Positions 35,323 through 43,985 are shown, counted from the first letter of the stretch. The stretch: 64,000 nucleotides of DNA from DASSQJ01 sp963726295 (GCA_963726295.1 CAVSBW010000001.1:620001-684000); one strand, 5' to 3'. The notes: generated by a model from the sequence alone, not told the origin. Program-made: numbers and translations.

Positions 35323-36606
35323 ATGCATGTCCTCATGGTCGGCGCCGGCGGCGTCGGTGACGCCGCGGCCCGCATCGCCGCCGAACGTTCGTTCTTCGAG
35401 ACCTGGGTGGTGGCCGACTACGACCTCGAGCGCGCCCAGCGCACCGTGGCCGCCGTCGCGACCCGCCACGACGGTGAGTCGCGGTTCACCGCCGCCCGGG
35501 TCGACGCCTCCGACGCCGAGGCGATCGAGGCCCTCGCCCGCGAGGTGGGCGCGACGCACGTGTTCAACGCCGTCGACCCCCGCTTCGTCTTGCCGATCTT
35601 CGAGGGTGCCCGCGCGGCCGGAGCCGACTACCTCGACATGGCGATGAGCCTCTCCCACCCCCACGAGAGCGAGCCCTACGCCAAGGTCGGCGTCAAGCTC
35701 GGTGACGACCAGCTGGCACAGGCGGGGCAGTGGGAGGCCGACGGGCGGCTGGCCCTGCTCGGAATCGGGGTCGAGCCGGGGCTGTCGGACGTGTTCGCCC
35801 GCTACGCCGCCGACCACCTGTTCGCCGAGATCGACGAGCTCGGCACCCGCGACGGTGCCAACCTCGTCGTCCGTGACGACGAGGGCAACGAGGTCTTCGC
35901 GCCCGGCTTCTCCATGTGGACGATCATCGAGGAGTGCCTCAACCCGCCGGTGGTCTGGGAGCGCGACCGCGCCACCGGTCCGGACGGCGGCTACGACGTC
36001 GAGGCCGGCTTCTTCACCCTCCCGCCGTTCAGCGAGCCCGAGGTGTTCGAGTTCCCCGAAGGCATCGGCGCGGTGGAGTGCGTGCAGGTCGAGCACGAGG
36101 AGGTACTCCTCATGCCGCGCTGGGTGGACGCGAAGCGGGTCACCTTCAAGTACGGGCTGGGCGAGGACATGATCGGCATCCTCCGGACGCTGCACGCGCT
36201 CGGCCTCGACAGCACCGAGCCGGTGGAGGTCAAGGGGGTGCGGGTGAGCCCGCGGGACGTCGTGGCCGCGGTGCTGCCCGACCCCGCGACCATCGGCCCC
36301 CGGATGGAGGGGAAGACGTGCGCGGGGCTCTACGTCACCGGCACCGGCACCGACGGCCGCCCGCGGCGCACCTACCTGTACCACGTCGTCGACAACGCCG
36401 ACTCGATGCGCGACTACGACGCGCAGTGCGTCGTGTGGCAGACCGCCCTCAACCCTGTCGTGGCGCTCGAGCTGCTCGCCACCGGTGCCTGGTCGGGCAC
36501 CGGCGTCCGCGGGCCGGAGTCCTTCGACGCCGCGCCCTTCCTCGACCTCCTCGCCGCGCCCAGGCCGGAGGGGTACGGGTCGCCGTGGGGGATGGAGGAC
36601 CGCTGA
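35323..36606 (+). CDS. Saccharopine dehydrogenase-like NAD(P)-binding protein
   Basis: A 427-residue protein. The N-terminal Rossmann motif MHVLMVGAGGVGDAAARIAA is followed by the family's DASDAEAIEALAREVGATHVFNAV and YLDMAMS elements. The second domain contains GIGVEPGLSDVFARYAAD and a catalytic-type insertion. The group includes saccharopine dehydrogenase, lysine 6-dehydrogenase and carboxynorspermidine dehydrogenase, all of which handle amino-aldehyde or imine chemistry. Next to a polyamine importer it may act on a polyamine-derived amino aldehyde or imine; that is inference. The start is ATG 35323. It belongs to the potD-A-B-C transcription unit by spacing and direction. Confidence 0.8.
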   Translation: MHVLMVGAGGVGDAAARIAAERSFFETWVVADYDLERAQRTVAAVATRHDGESRFTAARVDASDAEAIEALAREVGATHVFNAVDPRFVLPIFEGARAAGADYLDMAMSLSHPHESEPYAKVGVKLGDDQLAQAGQWEADGRLALLGIGVEPGLSDVFARYAADHLFAEIDELGTRDGANLVVRDDEGNEVFAPGFSMWTIIEECLNPPVVWERDRATGPDGGYDVEAGFFTLPPFSEPEVFEFPEGIGAVECVQVEHEEVLLMPRWVDAKRVTFKYGLGEDMIGILRTLHALGLDSTEPVEVKGVRVSPRDVVAAVLPDPATIGPRMEGKTCAGLYVTGTGTDGRPRRTYLYHVVDNADSMRDYDAQCVVWQTALNPVVALELLATGAWSGTGVRGPESFDAAPFLDLLAAPRPEGYGSPWGMEDR

Positions 36607-36694
36607 GCCCGGACGCCGCCACGCTCCACCACCGGCCTAGTCTCGAGGGGTCGGAGCACCGTCGTCACGACCCATCGCCACCGGAGGCACACCC

Positions 36695-38155
36695 ATGGCC
36701 ATGACCCAGAAGGCACTCATCGAGTCCGTCCCCCCGGGGCTGCTCATCGGCGGGCAGTGGCGCGAGGCCAGCGGCGGTGAGCGGTTCGAGGTCCAGGACC
36801 CCGCCACGGGTGGGACGTTGACGACCTGCGCGGACGGTGCGCCCGAGGACGGCCTCGCCGCACTGGCCGCCGCCCATGACGCCCAGGCCGACTGGGCCGC
36901 CACACCGCCGCGCGAGCGCGGTGAGATCCTGCGGCGCGCCTTCGAGACCGTCACGGCCCGCGCCGACGACTTCGCGACCCTCATGACCCTCGAGATGGGC
37001 AAGACCCTCGCCGAGGCCCGCGGCGAGGTCACCTACGGCGCGGAGTTCTTCCGGTGGTTCTCGGAGGAGGCGGTACGCGTGCACGGCCGCTACTCGGTGG
37101 CGCCCAACGGCGCCAGCCGGCTGCTCACCATGAAGCAGCCGGTCGGCCCGACGCTGATGATCACCCCGTGGAACTTCCCGCTCGCGATGGGCACGCGGAA
37201 GATGGGACCGGCGATCGCCGCGGGCTGCACGATGGTGGTCAAGCCCGCGCACGAGACACCACTGACCATGCTGCTGCTCGCCCGGGTGCTCGAGGAGGCC
37301 GGCCTGCCGGACGGTGTCCTCAACATCGTCACGACGACGCACTCGGGTGCCGTCTGCGAGCCGCTCATCCGCGACGACCGGCTCCGGAAGCTGACGTTCA
37401 CCGGCTCCACCGCCGTGGGGAAGGTGCTCGTCGAGCAGTCGGCGGAGCAGCTGCTCCGCCTGTCGATGGAGCTCGGCGGCAACGCCCCCTTCCTCGTGTT
37501 CGAGGACGCCGACGTCGACGCCGCGGTCGAGGGCGCGATGCTGGCCAAGATGCGCAACATCGGCGAGGCGTGCACCGCGGCGAACCGGTTCTTCGTGCAC
37601 GAGTCGGTGGCCGAGCGGTTCTCGGCGGCCTTCGCCGAGCGGATGAGCGGGCTCACGGTCGGCAAGGGCACCAAGAAGGGCGTCGACGTCGGGCCGCTCA
37701 TCACGGCCAAGGCCCGCGACGGTGTGCACGAGCTCGTCGAGGATGCCGTGGGTCGGGGCGCGACCGTGCTCACCGGTGGTGCCCCCGTGCCCGGCCGCGG
37801 CCACTTCTACGAGCCCACCGTCCTCACGCAGGTGCCGGCGGACAGCCGCTGCCTCACTGAGGAGATCTTCGGGCCGGTCGCCCCGGTGTGCACCTTCACG
37901 GACGAGGCCGACGCCGTTGCCAAGGCCAACGGCACCGAGTACGGCCTCGTCGGCTACCTCTACACCCGCGACAACGCCCGCGTGCTCCGCGTCGCCGAGG
38001 CGATGGAGTTCGGCATGATCGGCGTCAACACCGGCATCGTGTCGAACCCCGCCGCCCCGTTCGGTGGGGTCAAGCACTCCGGCTTCGGCCGCGAGGGCGG
38101 TTTCGAGGGCATCGACGAGTACCTCGAGACCAAGTACGTCGGCATCGCGCTCTGA
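36695..38155 (+). CDS. gabD: NAD(P)-dependent succinate-semialdehyde dehydrogenase
   Basis: A 486-residue aldehyde dehydrogenase. The cofactor segment VGPTLMITPWNFPLAMGTRK, catalytic glutamate LSMELGGNAPFLVF and cysteine GEACTAANRFFVHE are conserved. The C-terminal PFGGVKHSGFGREGGFEGIDEYLETKYVGI is the GabD hallmark. It oxidises succinate semialdehyde, the product of GABA transamination, to succinate. It would complete the putrescine to GABA to succinate route begun by the genes upstream. ATG 36695 follows TAGTCT at 36638 by about 50 bp, a candidate promoter. The stop overlaps a possible start of the next gene. Confidence 0.92.
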   Translation: MAMTQKALIESVPPGLLIGGQWREASGGERFEVQDPATGGTLTTCADGAPEDGLAALAAAHDAQADWAATPPRERGEILRRAFETVTARADDFATLMTLEMGKTLAEARGEVTYGAEFFRWFSEEAVRVHGRYSVAPNGASRLLTMKQPVGPTLMITPWNFPLAMGTRKMGPAIAAGCTMVVKPAHETPLTMLLLARVLEEAGLPDGVLNIVTTTHSGAVCEPLIRDDRLRKLTFTGSTAVGKVLVEQSAEQLLRLSMELGGNAPFLVFEDADVDAAVEGAMLAKMRNIGEACTAANRFFVHESVAERFSAAFAERMSGLTVGKGTKKGVDVGPLITAKARDGVHELVEDAVGRGATVLTGGAPVPGRGHFYEPTVLTQVPADSRCLTEEIFGPVAPVCTFTDEADAVAKANGTEYGLVGYLYTRDNARVLRVAEAMEFGMIGVNTGIVSNPAAPFGGVKHSGFGREGGFEGIDEYLETKYVGIAL

Positions 38156-38226
38156 TGGGCAGACACGCGGACGGATCCGGACGAACCGCCCACGCGGCGG
38201 CGCCCCCGTCCGCTTCACTAGTACCC

Positions 38227-39339
38227 ATGACGACGGACACGAGCGCCACGGGCGCCCCGGAGGCCACCGAGGACCACGCGGACACGCCGCCCCGGGACAC
38301 GCGGGCCGCGCACAAGTCGCACCGCGACGACCGCAGGCGGTCCGTGCGCTCGATCCTCGACGACACCGACGACAGCCTGCGCCGCGGGTCGCGCCCCGGT
38401 GCGCTCGTGTGGCCCTGCGGGTTCGACCTGCTCGACTCCACGCTCGACGGTGGGCTGCGCTCCGGTGAGCTCGTCCTCCTCGGTGGCAGCGAGGGCTCCG
38501 GCAAGACGACGCTCGCGCTGCAGATGGTGCGCAACGCCGTCGCCTCCGGACGGCATGCCGTCGTGTTCTCCTTCGAGCACGAGGCCCACACGCTGCTCCA
38601 GCGCCTCATCTCCCTGGAGGCGGCGGCCGCGGCGACGAAGGCCAACCAGCACCCGAGCACCGCGGCCGACGTGCACCTCGTCCGGCACGTCTTCGAGACC
38701 GACGACCCCGACCGCCGTGGCCTCGCCGACGCGCTCGGGGCGCTGCCGTTCGGGCCCCAGGCCCTGGAGGCGGTCGACGGCTACGCCGCGCGCCTGCACA
38801 TGCACGAGTCGAACAACCAGACGACCACGGACGAGATCGCGAGGGTGCTGGAGTCGGTGATGTCGGAGGCGGGGGAGCCGCCGATGGTGCTCGTCGACTA
38901 CCTCCAGAAGGTCCCCTCGGACGACTACGCCGGCGACGAGGTCGCGCGCGTCACGCACGTCGTCGAGACGCTCAAGGACATGGCCCTCGAGCTCTCACTG
39001 CCGATCGTCGCGATCACGGCCGCCGACCGGGAGAGCCTCGGTGCCGGGCACCGGATGCGCACCCGCGACCTGCGCGGCTCGTCCGCCCTGGCCTACGAGG
39101 CCGACGTCGTGCTCATCCTCTCCAGCAAGGAGAACGTCATCTCGCGCGAGCACCTCGTCTACGACCTGGGCTCGATCAAGAAGTTCCGCCGCTGGTCCGT
39201 CGTCTCCATCGAGAAGAACCGCCACGGTATGGACAACGTCGAGCTCGAGCTCCAGAAGGACTTCGAGCACGGCCGGTTCCACCCGTCGGCCCAGGTGGTC
39301 TCCGAGCGCCTCATCGAGGAGCGCGTCTTCACCACCTGA
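38227..39339 (+). CDS. Orphan DnaB-helicase-C/RecA-like ATPase
   Basis: A 370-residue protein with a basic N-terminal arm (about 55 residues) and one RecA/DnaB_C-type ATPase domain. Walker A is LGGSEGSGKTTLALQM (about residues 85-100), Walker B is PPMVLVDYLQKV, and RDLRGSSALAYEADVVLIL fits the DnaB_C DNA-binding and arginine-finger region. It lacks the DnaB N-terminal primase-binding domain and is shorter than replicative helicase. The closest architecture is the DnaB-C/KaiC-like single-domain ATPases of actinobacteria of unknown function. I chose ATG 38227; ATG 38155 overlaps the gabD stop and would add 24 Gly/Ala-rich residues. Confidence 0.75.
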   Translation: MTTDTSATGAPEATEDHADTPPRDTRAAHKSHRDDRRRSVRSILDDTDDSLRRGSRPGALVWPCGFDLLDSTLDGGLRSGELVLLGGSEGSGKTTLALQMVRNAVASGRHAVVFSFEHEAHTLLQRLISLEAAAAATKANQHPSTAADVHLVRHVFETDDPDRRGLADALGALPFGPQALEAVDGYAARLHMHESNNQTTTDEIARVLESVMSEAGEPPMVLVDYLQKVPSDDYAGDEVARVTHVVETLKDMALELSLPIVAITAADRESLGAGHRMRTRDLRGSSALAYEADVVLILSSKENVISREHLVYDLGSIKKFRRWSVVSIEKNRHGMDNVELELQKDFEHGRFHPSAQVVSERLIEERVFTT

Positions 39340-39455
39340 GCCGCGAGCCGATCAGGCCTCGTGCGTCCCCGCGCGGATCGCACCACCTCGTCCGGCACGT
39401 CGATCACTCTCCGTGGGCCCGGTGTGGCCGACGAGGGGTGGCGGATGATGGAGAG

Positions 39456-39560
39456 ATGTTGGCACGGGTGCACCTCACCGGAGGAGTGCGTCTCGAGGAG
39501 CCGGCGGGCTCCTTCGGGGACGCCGACATGGCAGGCACCCTGATGGAGGGGCTGCGATGA
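39456..39560 (+). CDS. Possible 34-residue leader peptide upstream of the RNase gene
   Basis: An ORF of 34 codons, MLARVHLTGGVRLEEPAGSF onward to MEGLR, begins at ATG 39456 after GGAGAG. It ends exactly at the RNase start, with a 4-nt overlap (ATGA). The arrangement suggests translational coupling. No homology is recognised. It may be a leader, a lost barstar-like remnant, or chance. Confidence 0.4.
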   Translation: MLARVHLTGGVRLEEPAGSFGDADMAGTLMEGLR

Positions 39561-40060
39561 CGAGCACGAGCGGTCTCCCGACGCCGGGGTCCGGCCGCCC
39601 GCGGACCACCGTGCCGGCCGCGGTCGTCCTCCTCGTCGGCATCCTCGTCGTCGCGTTGGCGTGGTGGCTGGCCCGTCCCGAGCGCGATCTCGAGAGCGAC
39701 CGGGTGCCGTCGGCCGTACCCTCCGCCACGGCCACCGCCGAACCCGGCGCGGGCACCTCGAACACACCGGGCTCCGGGCTGCCCACCGTGGCCGAGAGCC
39801 GCCTGCCGGAGGAGGCGCAGCAGGTGCTCGCGACGGTGCGGGCCGGTGGTCCGTTCGCCTACCGGGAGGACGGCGTGGTGTTCGGCAACAGAGAGGTCCT
39901 CCTGCCCGTCCGCGCGTACGGGTACTACCGCGAGTACACGGTGCCGATACCGGGGGAGACCGACCGTGGGCCCCGGAGGCTGGTCGTCGGGGAGGGTGGC
40001 GACGTCTACTGGACCACGGACCACTATGCGTCCTTCGAGCAGGTGGAGGTGTACCTGTGA
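39557..40060 (+). CDS. Guanyl-specific ribonuclease (RNase Sa/barnase family) with N-terminal membrane anchor
   Basis: A 167-residue protein. One N-terminal transmembrane helix (about residues 19-39) is followed by a Pro/Ser/Thr-rich linker to residue 72 and a ~95-residue RNase domain. The domain is very close to Streptomyces RNase Sa: GPFAYREDGVVFGNREVLLP, GYYREYTVPIPGETDRGPRR and VYWTTDHYASF. The catalytic glutamate (Glu126), arginines (Arg137, Arg140, Arg141) and histidine (His156) are all in place. It cleaves RNA after guanosine. The helix may be an uncleaved anchor or a secretion signal. The next gene encodes barstar, overlapping by one base, so the pair is a nuclease and its inhibitor. 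Confidence 0.9.
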   Translation: MTSTSGLPTPGSGRPRTTVPAAVVLLVGILVVALAWWLARPERDLESDRVPSAVPSATATAEPGAGTSNTPGSGLPTVAESRLPEEAQQVLATVRAGGPFAYREDGVVFGNREVLLPVRAYGYYREYTVPIPGETDRGPRRLVVGEGGDVYWTTDHYASFEQVEVYL

Positions 40061-40404
40061 TGCGGCGTCTCGGCCCGCAGGCCGACCTCGACGGCCTCGT
40101 GGCCGACGCGGTCGAGGAGGGCCGCCACGTGCACGTCGTCCATGCCGCCACGACCAAGGAGGCAACCCTCGAGGCCTTCGCCACCGAGCTGGACTTCCCG
40201 TCGTGGTTCGGTGGCAACCTCGACGCCCTCGCCGACCTGCTCCGGCACCTCGCGAGCACCTCGACGCAGGAGTGGGAGCTCGTAGTCGACGACCTGGCGG
40301 TCCTCGACCGGGAGGACCCTCGGGCCTGCGCCGCCCTGCGCGGGCTGCTCGGCGAGGTCGCCCACCGGTACCCGCGGTTCCACGTCACGACCATCGACCG
40401 CTGA
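40060..40404 (+). CDS. Barstar-family ribonuclease inhibitor
   Basis: A 114-residue cytoplasmic protein with the barstar fold. HVHVVHAATTKEATLEAFATELDFPSWFGGNLDALADLLRHL matches helix 1 to helix 2, including the WFGGNLDAL motif whose Asp and flanking residues fill the RNase active site. The sequence begins MRRLGPQADLDGLVADAV. Its role is to neutralise the neighbouring RNase inside the producing cell. ATG 40060 overlaps the RNase stop by one base. dxr begins 10 bp after its stop. Confidence 0.93.
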   Translation: MRRLGPQADLDGLVADAVEEGRHVHVVHAATTKEATLEAFATELDFPSWFGGNLDALADLLRHLASTSTQEWELVVDDLAVLDREDPRACAALRGLLGEVAHRYPRFHVTTIDR

Positions 40405-40414
40405 CAATGGCTCC

Positions 40415-41623
40415 GTGAGCACCCGCAGCGTCGCCGTCCTCGGCTCCACCGGCTCGATCGGCACCCAGGCCCTCGACGTCGTCCGCGCCCACCCGGGGCG
40501 CTTCGACGTCGTCGCCCTCTCGGCCGGCGGCAACACCGACCTCCTCGCCCAGCAGGCGGTCGAGCTCGGGGTGCCGCTCGTCGCCGCCGCCCGGGGGTCG
40601 GCGGAGTCGCTGCGCGAGGAGCTCCGGCGCCGCGCCGGGGCCGCCGGTCGCCACGGCTACGACCCGCAGGTCGTCGTCGGGGACCACGCCGCCACCACCG
40701 CAGCGGCCACCGGCGCCGACGTGGTGCTCAACGGCGTCACGGGAGCCATCGGGCTGCGCCCAACGCTCGCCGCGCTCGCCGCGGGCTCCGTCCTCGCCCT
40801 GGCCAACAAGGAGTCCCTGATCATCGGCGGGCCGTTGGTCAAGGCCGCCGCGGCACCGGGGCAGATCGTGCCGGTCGACTCCGAGCACAGCGCCATCGCG
40901 CAGAGCCTGCGCGGCGGACGCGCAGCGGAGGTGCGCCGGCTCGTCGTCACCGCGAGCGGTGGACCGTTCCTGGGACGTACCCGCGCCGAGCTGACCGATG
41001 TCACCCCCGAACAGGCCCTGGCCCACCCGAACTTCTCGATGGGGCGCGTCATCACGACCAACTCGGCGACGCTGGTGAACAAGGGTCTCGAGGTCATCGA
41101 GGCGCACCTGCTCTTCGACATCCCCTTCGACCGGATCGACGTCGTGGTACACCCGCAGCAGCAGATCCACTCGATGGTCGAGTTCCACGACGGCTCGACG
41201 ATCGCCCAGCTCGGCCCGCCCCGGATGCTCGTGCCCATCGCCCTGGGGCTGTCCTGGCCCGACCGCCTCGAGGACGTCGACGTGCCGTGCGACTGGACGA
41301 GCGCCCAGACGTGGGAGTTCCACCCGCTCGACGACGAGGCGTTCCCGGCCGTGCGGCTCGCGCGGCAGGTTGGGCAGGCCGGCGGCACCTACCCGGCGGT
41401 CTACAACGCCGCGAACGAGGTGTGCGTCGACGCCTTCCACGATCGGCTGATCGGCTTCTCCGAGATCGTCGACACGGTGAAACGGGTCGTGGAGGAGCAC
41501 AATGGGAGCGAAGTCGACGTCTCGGACGTTGACAGTGTGCTCGCCGCAGACCGGTGGGCGCGTGGTGCTGCCGGGATGATCGTCGGCGCCGCACCCGACG
41601 CCGACAGCACGGGAGAGATGTAG
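40415..41623 (+). CDS. dxr: 1-deoxy-D-xylulose 5-phosphate reductoisomerase
   Basis: A 402-residue enzyme that makes 2-C-methyl-D-erythritol 4-phosphate, the committed step of the non-mevalonate isoprenoid pathway, with NADPH. The NADPH motif is VAVLGSTGSIGTQALDV. ALANKESLIIGG, VDSEHSAIAQSL and the metal/substrate loop ASGGPFLG are present. The C-terminal ATLVNKGLEVIEAHLLFD and PQQQIHSMVEFHDGS motifs complete the active site. GTG 40415 starts MSTRSVAVLG. dxr is followed directly by rip1 (no gap), as in mycobacteria. Confidence 0.97.
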   Translation: MSTRSVAVLGSTGSIGTQALDVVRAHPGRFDVVALSAGGNTDLLAQQAVELGVPLVAAARGSAESLREELRRRAGAAGRHGYDPQVVVGDHAATTAAATGADVVLNGVTGAIGLRPTLAALAAGSVLALANKESLIIGGPLVKAAAAPGQIVPVDSEHSAIAQSLRGGRAAEVRRLVVTASGGPFLGRTRAELTDVTPEQALAHPNFSMGRVITTNSATLVNKGLEVIEAHLLFDIPFDRIDVVVHPQQQIHSMVEFHDGSTIAQLGPPRMLVPIALGLSWPDRLEDVDVPCDWTSAQTWEFHPLDDEAFPAVRLARQVGQAGGTYPAVYNAANEVCVDAFHDRLIGFSEIVDTVKRVVEEHNGSEVDVSDVDSVLAADRWARGAAGMIVGAAPDADSTGEM

Positions 41624-42988
41624 GTGAGCACGTTCGCGTTCGTCCTCGGGGTCGTCTTCATGGCGACCGGGATCGCGCTCTCGATCGCCCTGCACGAGGT
41701 CGGGCACCTCCTGCCGGCGAAGCGCTTCGGCGTGCGGGTCACGCAGTACATGGTCGGCTTCGGGCCGACGGTGTGGGCGCGCCGCCGCGGTGAGACGGAG
41801 TACGGCGTCAAGGCGGTGCCGCTCGGCGGCTACATCCGGATGATCGGGATGTTCCCCCCGCGGCGCGGCGACGCGCCGGGGACCGTGCGCGCCTCGAGCA
41901 CCGGTCGGCTCAGCCAGCTGGTCGACGAGGCACGCACGGCGAGCCTCGAGGAGGTGCGCCCCGGCGACGAGGACCGGGTGTTCTACCGCCTGTCGGTGCC
42001 GAAGAAGCTGGTCATCATGCTCGGCGGCCCGACGATGAACCTGCTCATCGGGATCGTCCTGCTCACCTTCATGGTCACCGTGCACGGCCTGCCGACGCCG
42101 CAACAGGGCGCGGAGGTCGTCACGGTCGCCGAGTGCGTCGTGCCCTCGACCGAGTACACCGCGTCGACGACCTGCGAGGGTCGCCCCGAGACCCCCGCCG
42201 TGGCCGCCGGCATCCGGCCCGGCGACCGCTTCGTCTCCATCGACGGCACGCCGGTGCAGAGCATCCAGGACGTCGGCACGCTCATCCGGCCCGAGACCGA
42301 CCGGCCGGTCGACATCGTCGTCGAGCGCGACGGCCGCGAGCTCACCCTGACCGCGACGCCCGTGAGCAACACCGTCCCCGTGCTCGACGCGCAGGGCAAC
42401 CCGGTGACCGGTGCCGACGGCGCGGTGGAGACGACCACCGCGGGCTTCCTCGGCGTCACGAGTCGGCAGCCGAGCGCGTACGTGCCACAGCCGGTCTCCG
42501 CCGTCCCGGGCATCGTCTGGAGCTACACCACCCTCACGGGCGAGGCGCTGATCCACATCCCCGAGCGGATGGGCGGCGTCTGGGACGCGGCCTTCGGTGG
42601 TGCGGAGCGCCAGCTGGACAGCCCGATGTCGGTCGTCGGCGTGGGCCGGGTGGCCGGCGAGGTCGGCGCCGGTCGCTACGACTCGCTCTTCGGCGACACC
42701 GTGCCCGACAAGCTGTGGACCTTGGTCGGGCTGCTCGCCGGCCTCAACATCATGCTCTTCCTCTTCAACCTCATCCCGCTGCTGCCGCTCGACGGCGGCC
42801 ACGTGGCCGGGGCGCTGTGGGAGGGCCTGAAGCGGCAGTGGGCCCGGGTGCGCGGCCTGCCCGACCCGGGGTACGTCGACGTCGCCAAGGCGCTGCCCGT
42901 GGCGTACACGGTCTCCGTCGTCATCCTCGCGATGTCGCTGCTCCTCATCTACGCCGACATCGTCAAGCCGATCAACCTCGGGGGCTGA
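41624..42988 (+). CDS. rip1: Site-2-type intramembrane metalloprotease Rip1/RseP
   Basis: A 454-residue membrane protease. HEVGHLLPAKRFGVRVTQYMVGFGP carries the HExxH zinc site in the first helix. A second zinc ligand is in LLPLDGGHVAGALWEGL (the LDG motif). A PDZ domain lies between (IRPGDRFVSIDGTPVQ). Such proteases cut anti-sigma factors and other membrane proteins; mycobacterial Rip1 controls several sigma factor and cell-envelope responses. GTG 41624 follows the dxr stop without a gap. The 3' end overlaps the convergent coiled-coil gene by 17 nt. Confidence 0.93.
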   Translation: MSTFAFVLGVVFMATGIALSIALHEVGHLLPAKRFGVRVTQYMVGFGPTVWARRRGETEYGVKAVPLGGYIRMIGMFPPRRGDAPGTVRASSTGRLSQLVDEARTASLEEVRPGDEDRVFYRLSVPKKLVIMLGGPTMNLLIGIVLLTFMVTVHGLPTPQQGAEVVTVAECVVPSTEYTASTTCEGRPETPAVAAGIRPGDRFVSIDGTPVQSIQDVGTLIRPETDRPVDIVVERDGRELTLTATPVSNTVPVLDAQGNPVTGADGAVETTTAGFLGVTSRQPSAYVPQPVSAVPGIVWSYTTLTGEALIHIPERMGGVWDAAFGGAERQLDSPMSVVGVGRVAGEVGAGRYDSLFGDTVPDKLWTLVGLLAGLNIMLFLFNLIPLLPLDGGHVAGALWEGLKRQWARVRGLPDPGYVDVAKALPVAYTVSVVILAMSLLLIYADIVKPINLGG

Positions 42989-43964
42989 CGCCCTCCTCCG
43001 GGTCGACCCCGAGGAGGACGTCGCGGCGCCGGACGAGCTCCTCGACCCGGATCGTGGTGTGTCCGTGCTCGACCGCCGTGCTGGCCATGGCCTCGCGGAC
43101 GGCGGCCGCCGCGCGCTCGACCCCCGCGAGCTGGTCCTTGATGCGGGAGCGCACCGTCCAGTCGGTGACGATGTTGTCGAACCAGATGTCCATGGTGCGG
43201 GTCCCCGGACCGAGGCCGAGGTCCGCTCGCAGGGTGGTGACCTCGCCGACGTCGCGCAGCGCTCCCGCGAGCTCGACGACGGCGTGCTGGGCCTGCGCGA
43301 TGAGGTCGCCCGCGCCGTCGACGTGGTCGTGCTTGACCACCGACGACAACAGTCCGCCGCCGGCGAAGGTGTCGTAGGCCGACCAGGCGTCGGCGCGGGA
43401 GAGCCGCGAACGCGCGGAGTCGAGCAGTGCGCAGGCCCGGGCTCCGGCCGCCCGGACACTGTCGAGGTGGCCCAGGTGGCCCCTGGCCGCGGCGAGGTCG
43501 GTGAGCACGGCGTCGACGTGCGGGGCCACCGGGTGCGTCGAGGTCCGCAGCTCCTCGGCGTACGCCTGGGCCGTGGCCTCGCGCCGCTCCGCGGTGTCGC
43601 CGAGCCGGGCGAGCCGACGGTCCACCTGCTCGGCGCGGTCCTCAGTCTCCTGCAACCGCGCCAGCGCGGCGACCGCCAGCGCCCTGGCCTGCGACTCCTC
43701 GCCCGCCTCCCGCTCCACCTCCTCGCGGCGCGACCCCCGCAGCGACGCGGCGAGGGAGCGGAGGCCGAGCCCCTGCAGCCGCTCGACGTCGGCCAGCTCG
43801 CGCTCGTGGTCCGCGCGCCGCTGCACGAGGGTCTCGCGCAGCGAGGTGGCGTCGGCCCGCAGCACCCGGAGGTCGGCGCGCAGGGTCGCCGCCTCGCGGT
43901 CCTCGGCGAGGGCGCGCGCGAACGCCGTGGCAGCGGGTGTGGCAGTCGCCGGGTGCTCGGTCAT
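42972..43964 (-). CDS. Hypothetical coiled-coil protein
   Basis: A 330-residue soluble protein, rich in Ala, Arg, Glu and Leu, with long alpha-helical heptad patterns from about residue 18 to 140. It has no signal peptide or membrane helix. The middle carries AYDTFAGGGLLSSVVKHDHVDGAG and a WFDNIVTDWTVRSRIKD segment, which are the only distinctive motifs. I do not recognise the family; proteins with that GGG..SxxKH segment occur next to isoprenoid genes in some actinobacteria, but I cannot verify it here. It sits antisense between rip1 and ispG, a junction that is otherwise conserved. Confidence 0.65.
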   Translation of the reverse strand: MTEHPATATPAATAFARALAEDREAATLRADLRVLRADATSLRETLVQRRADHERELADVERLQGLGLRSLAASLRGSRREEVEREAGEESQARALAVAALARLQETEDRAEQVDRRLARLGDTAERREATAQAYAEELRTSTHPVAPHVDAVLTDLAAARGHLGHLDSVRAAGARACALLDSARSRLSRADAWSAYDTFAGGGLLSSVVKHDHVDGAGDLIAQAQHAVVELAGALRDVGEVTTLRADLGLGPGTRTMDIWFDNIVTDWTVRSRIKDQLAGVERAAAAVREAMASTAVEHGHTTIRVEELVRRRDVLLGVDPEEGVSPRG

Positions 43965-43985
43965 GGTCCTCCGATCCACGGACCG

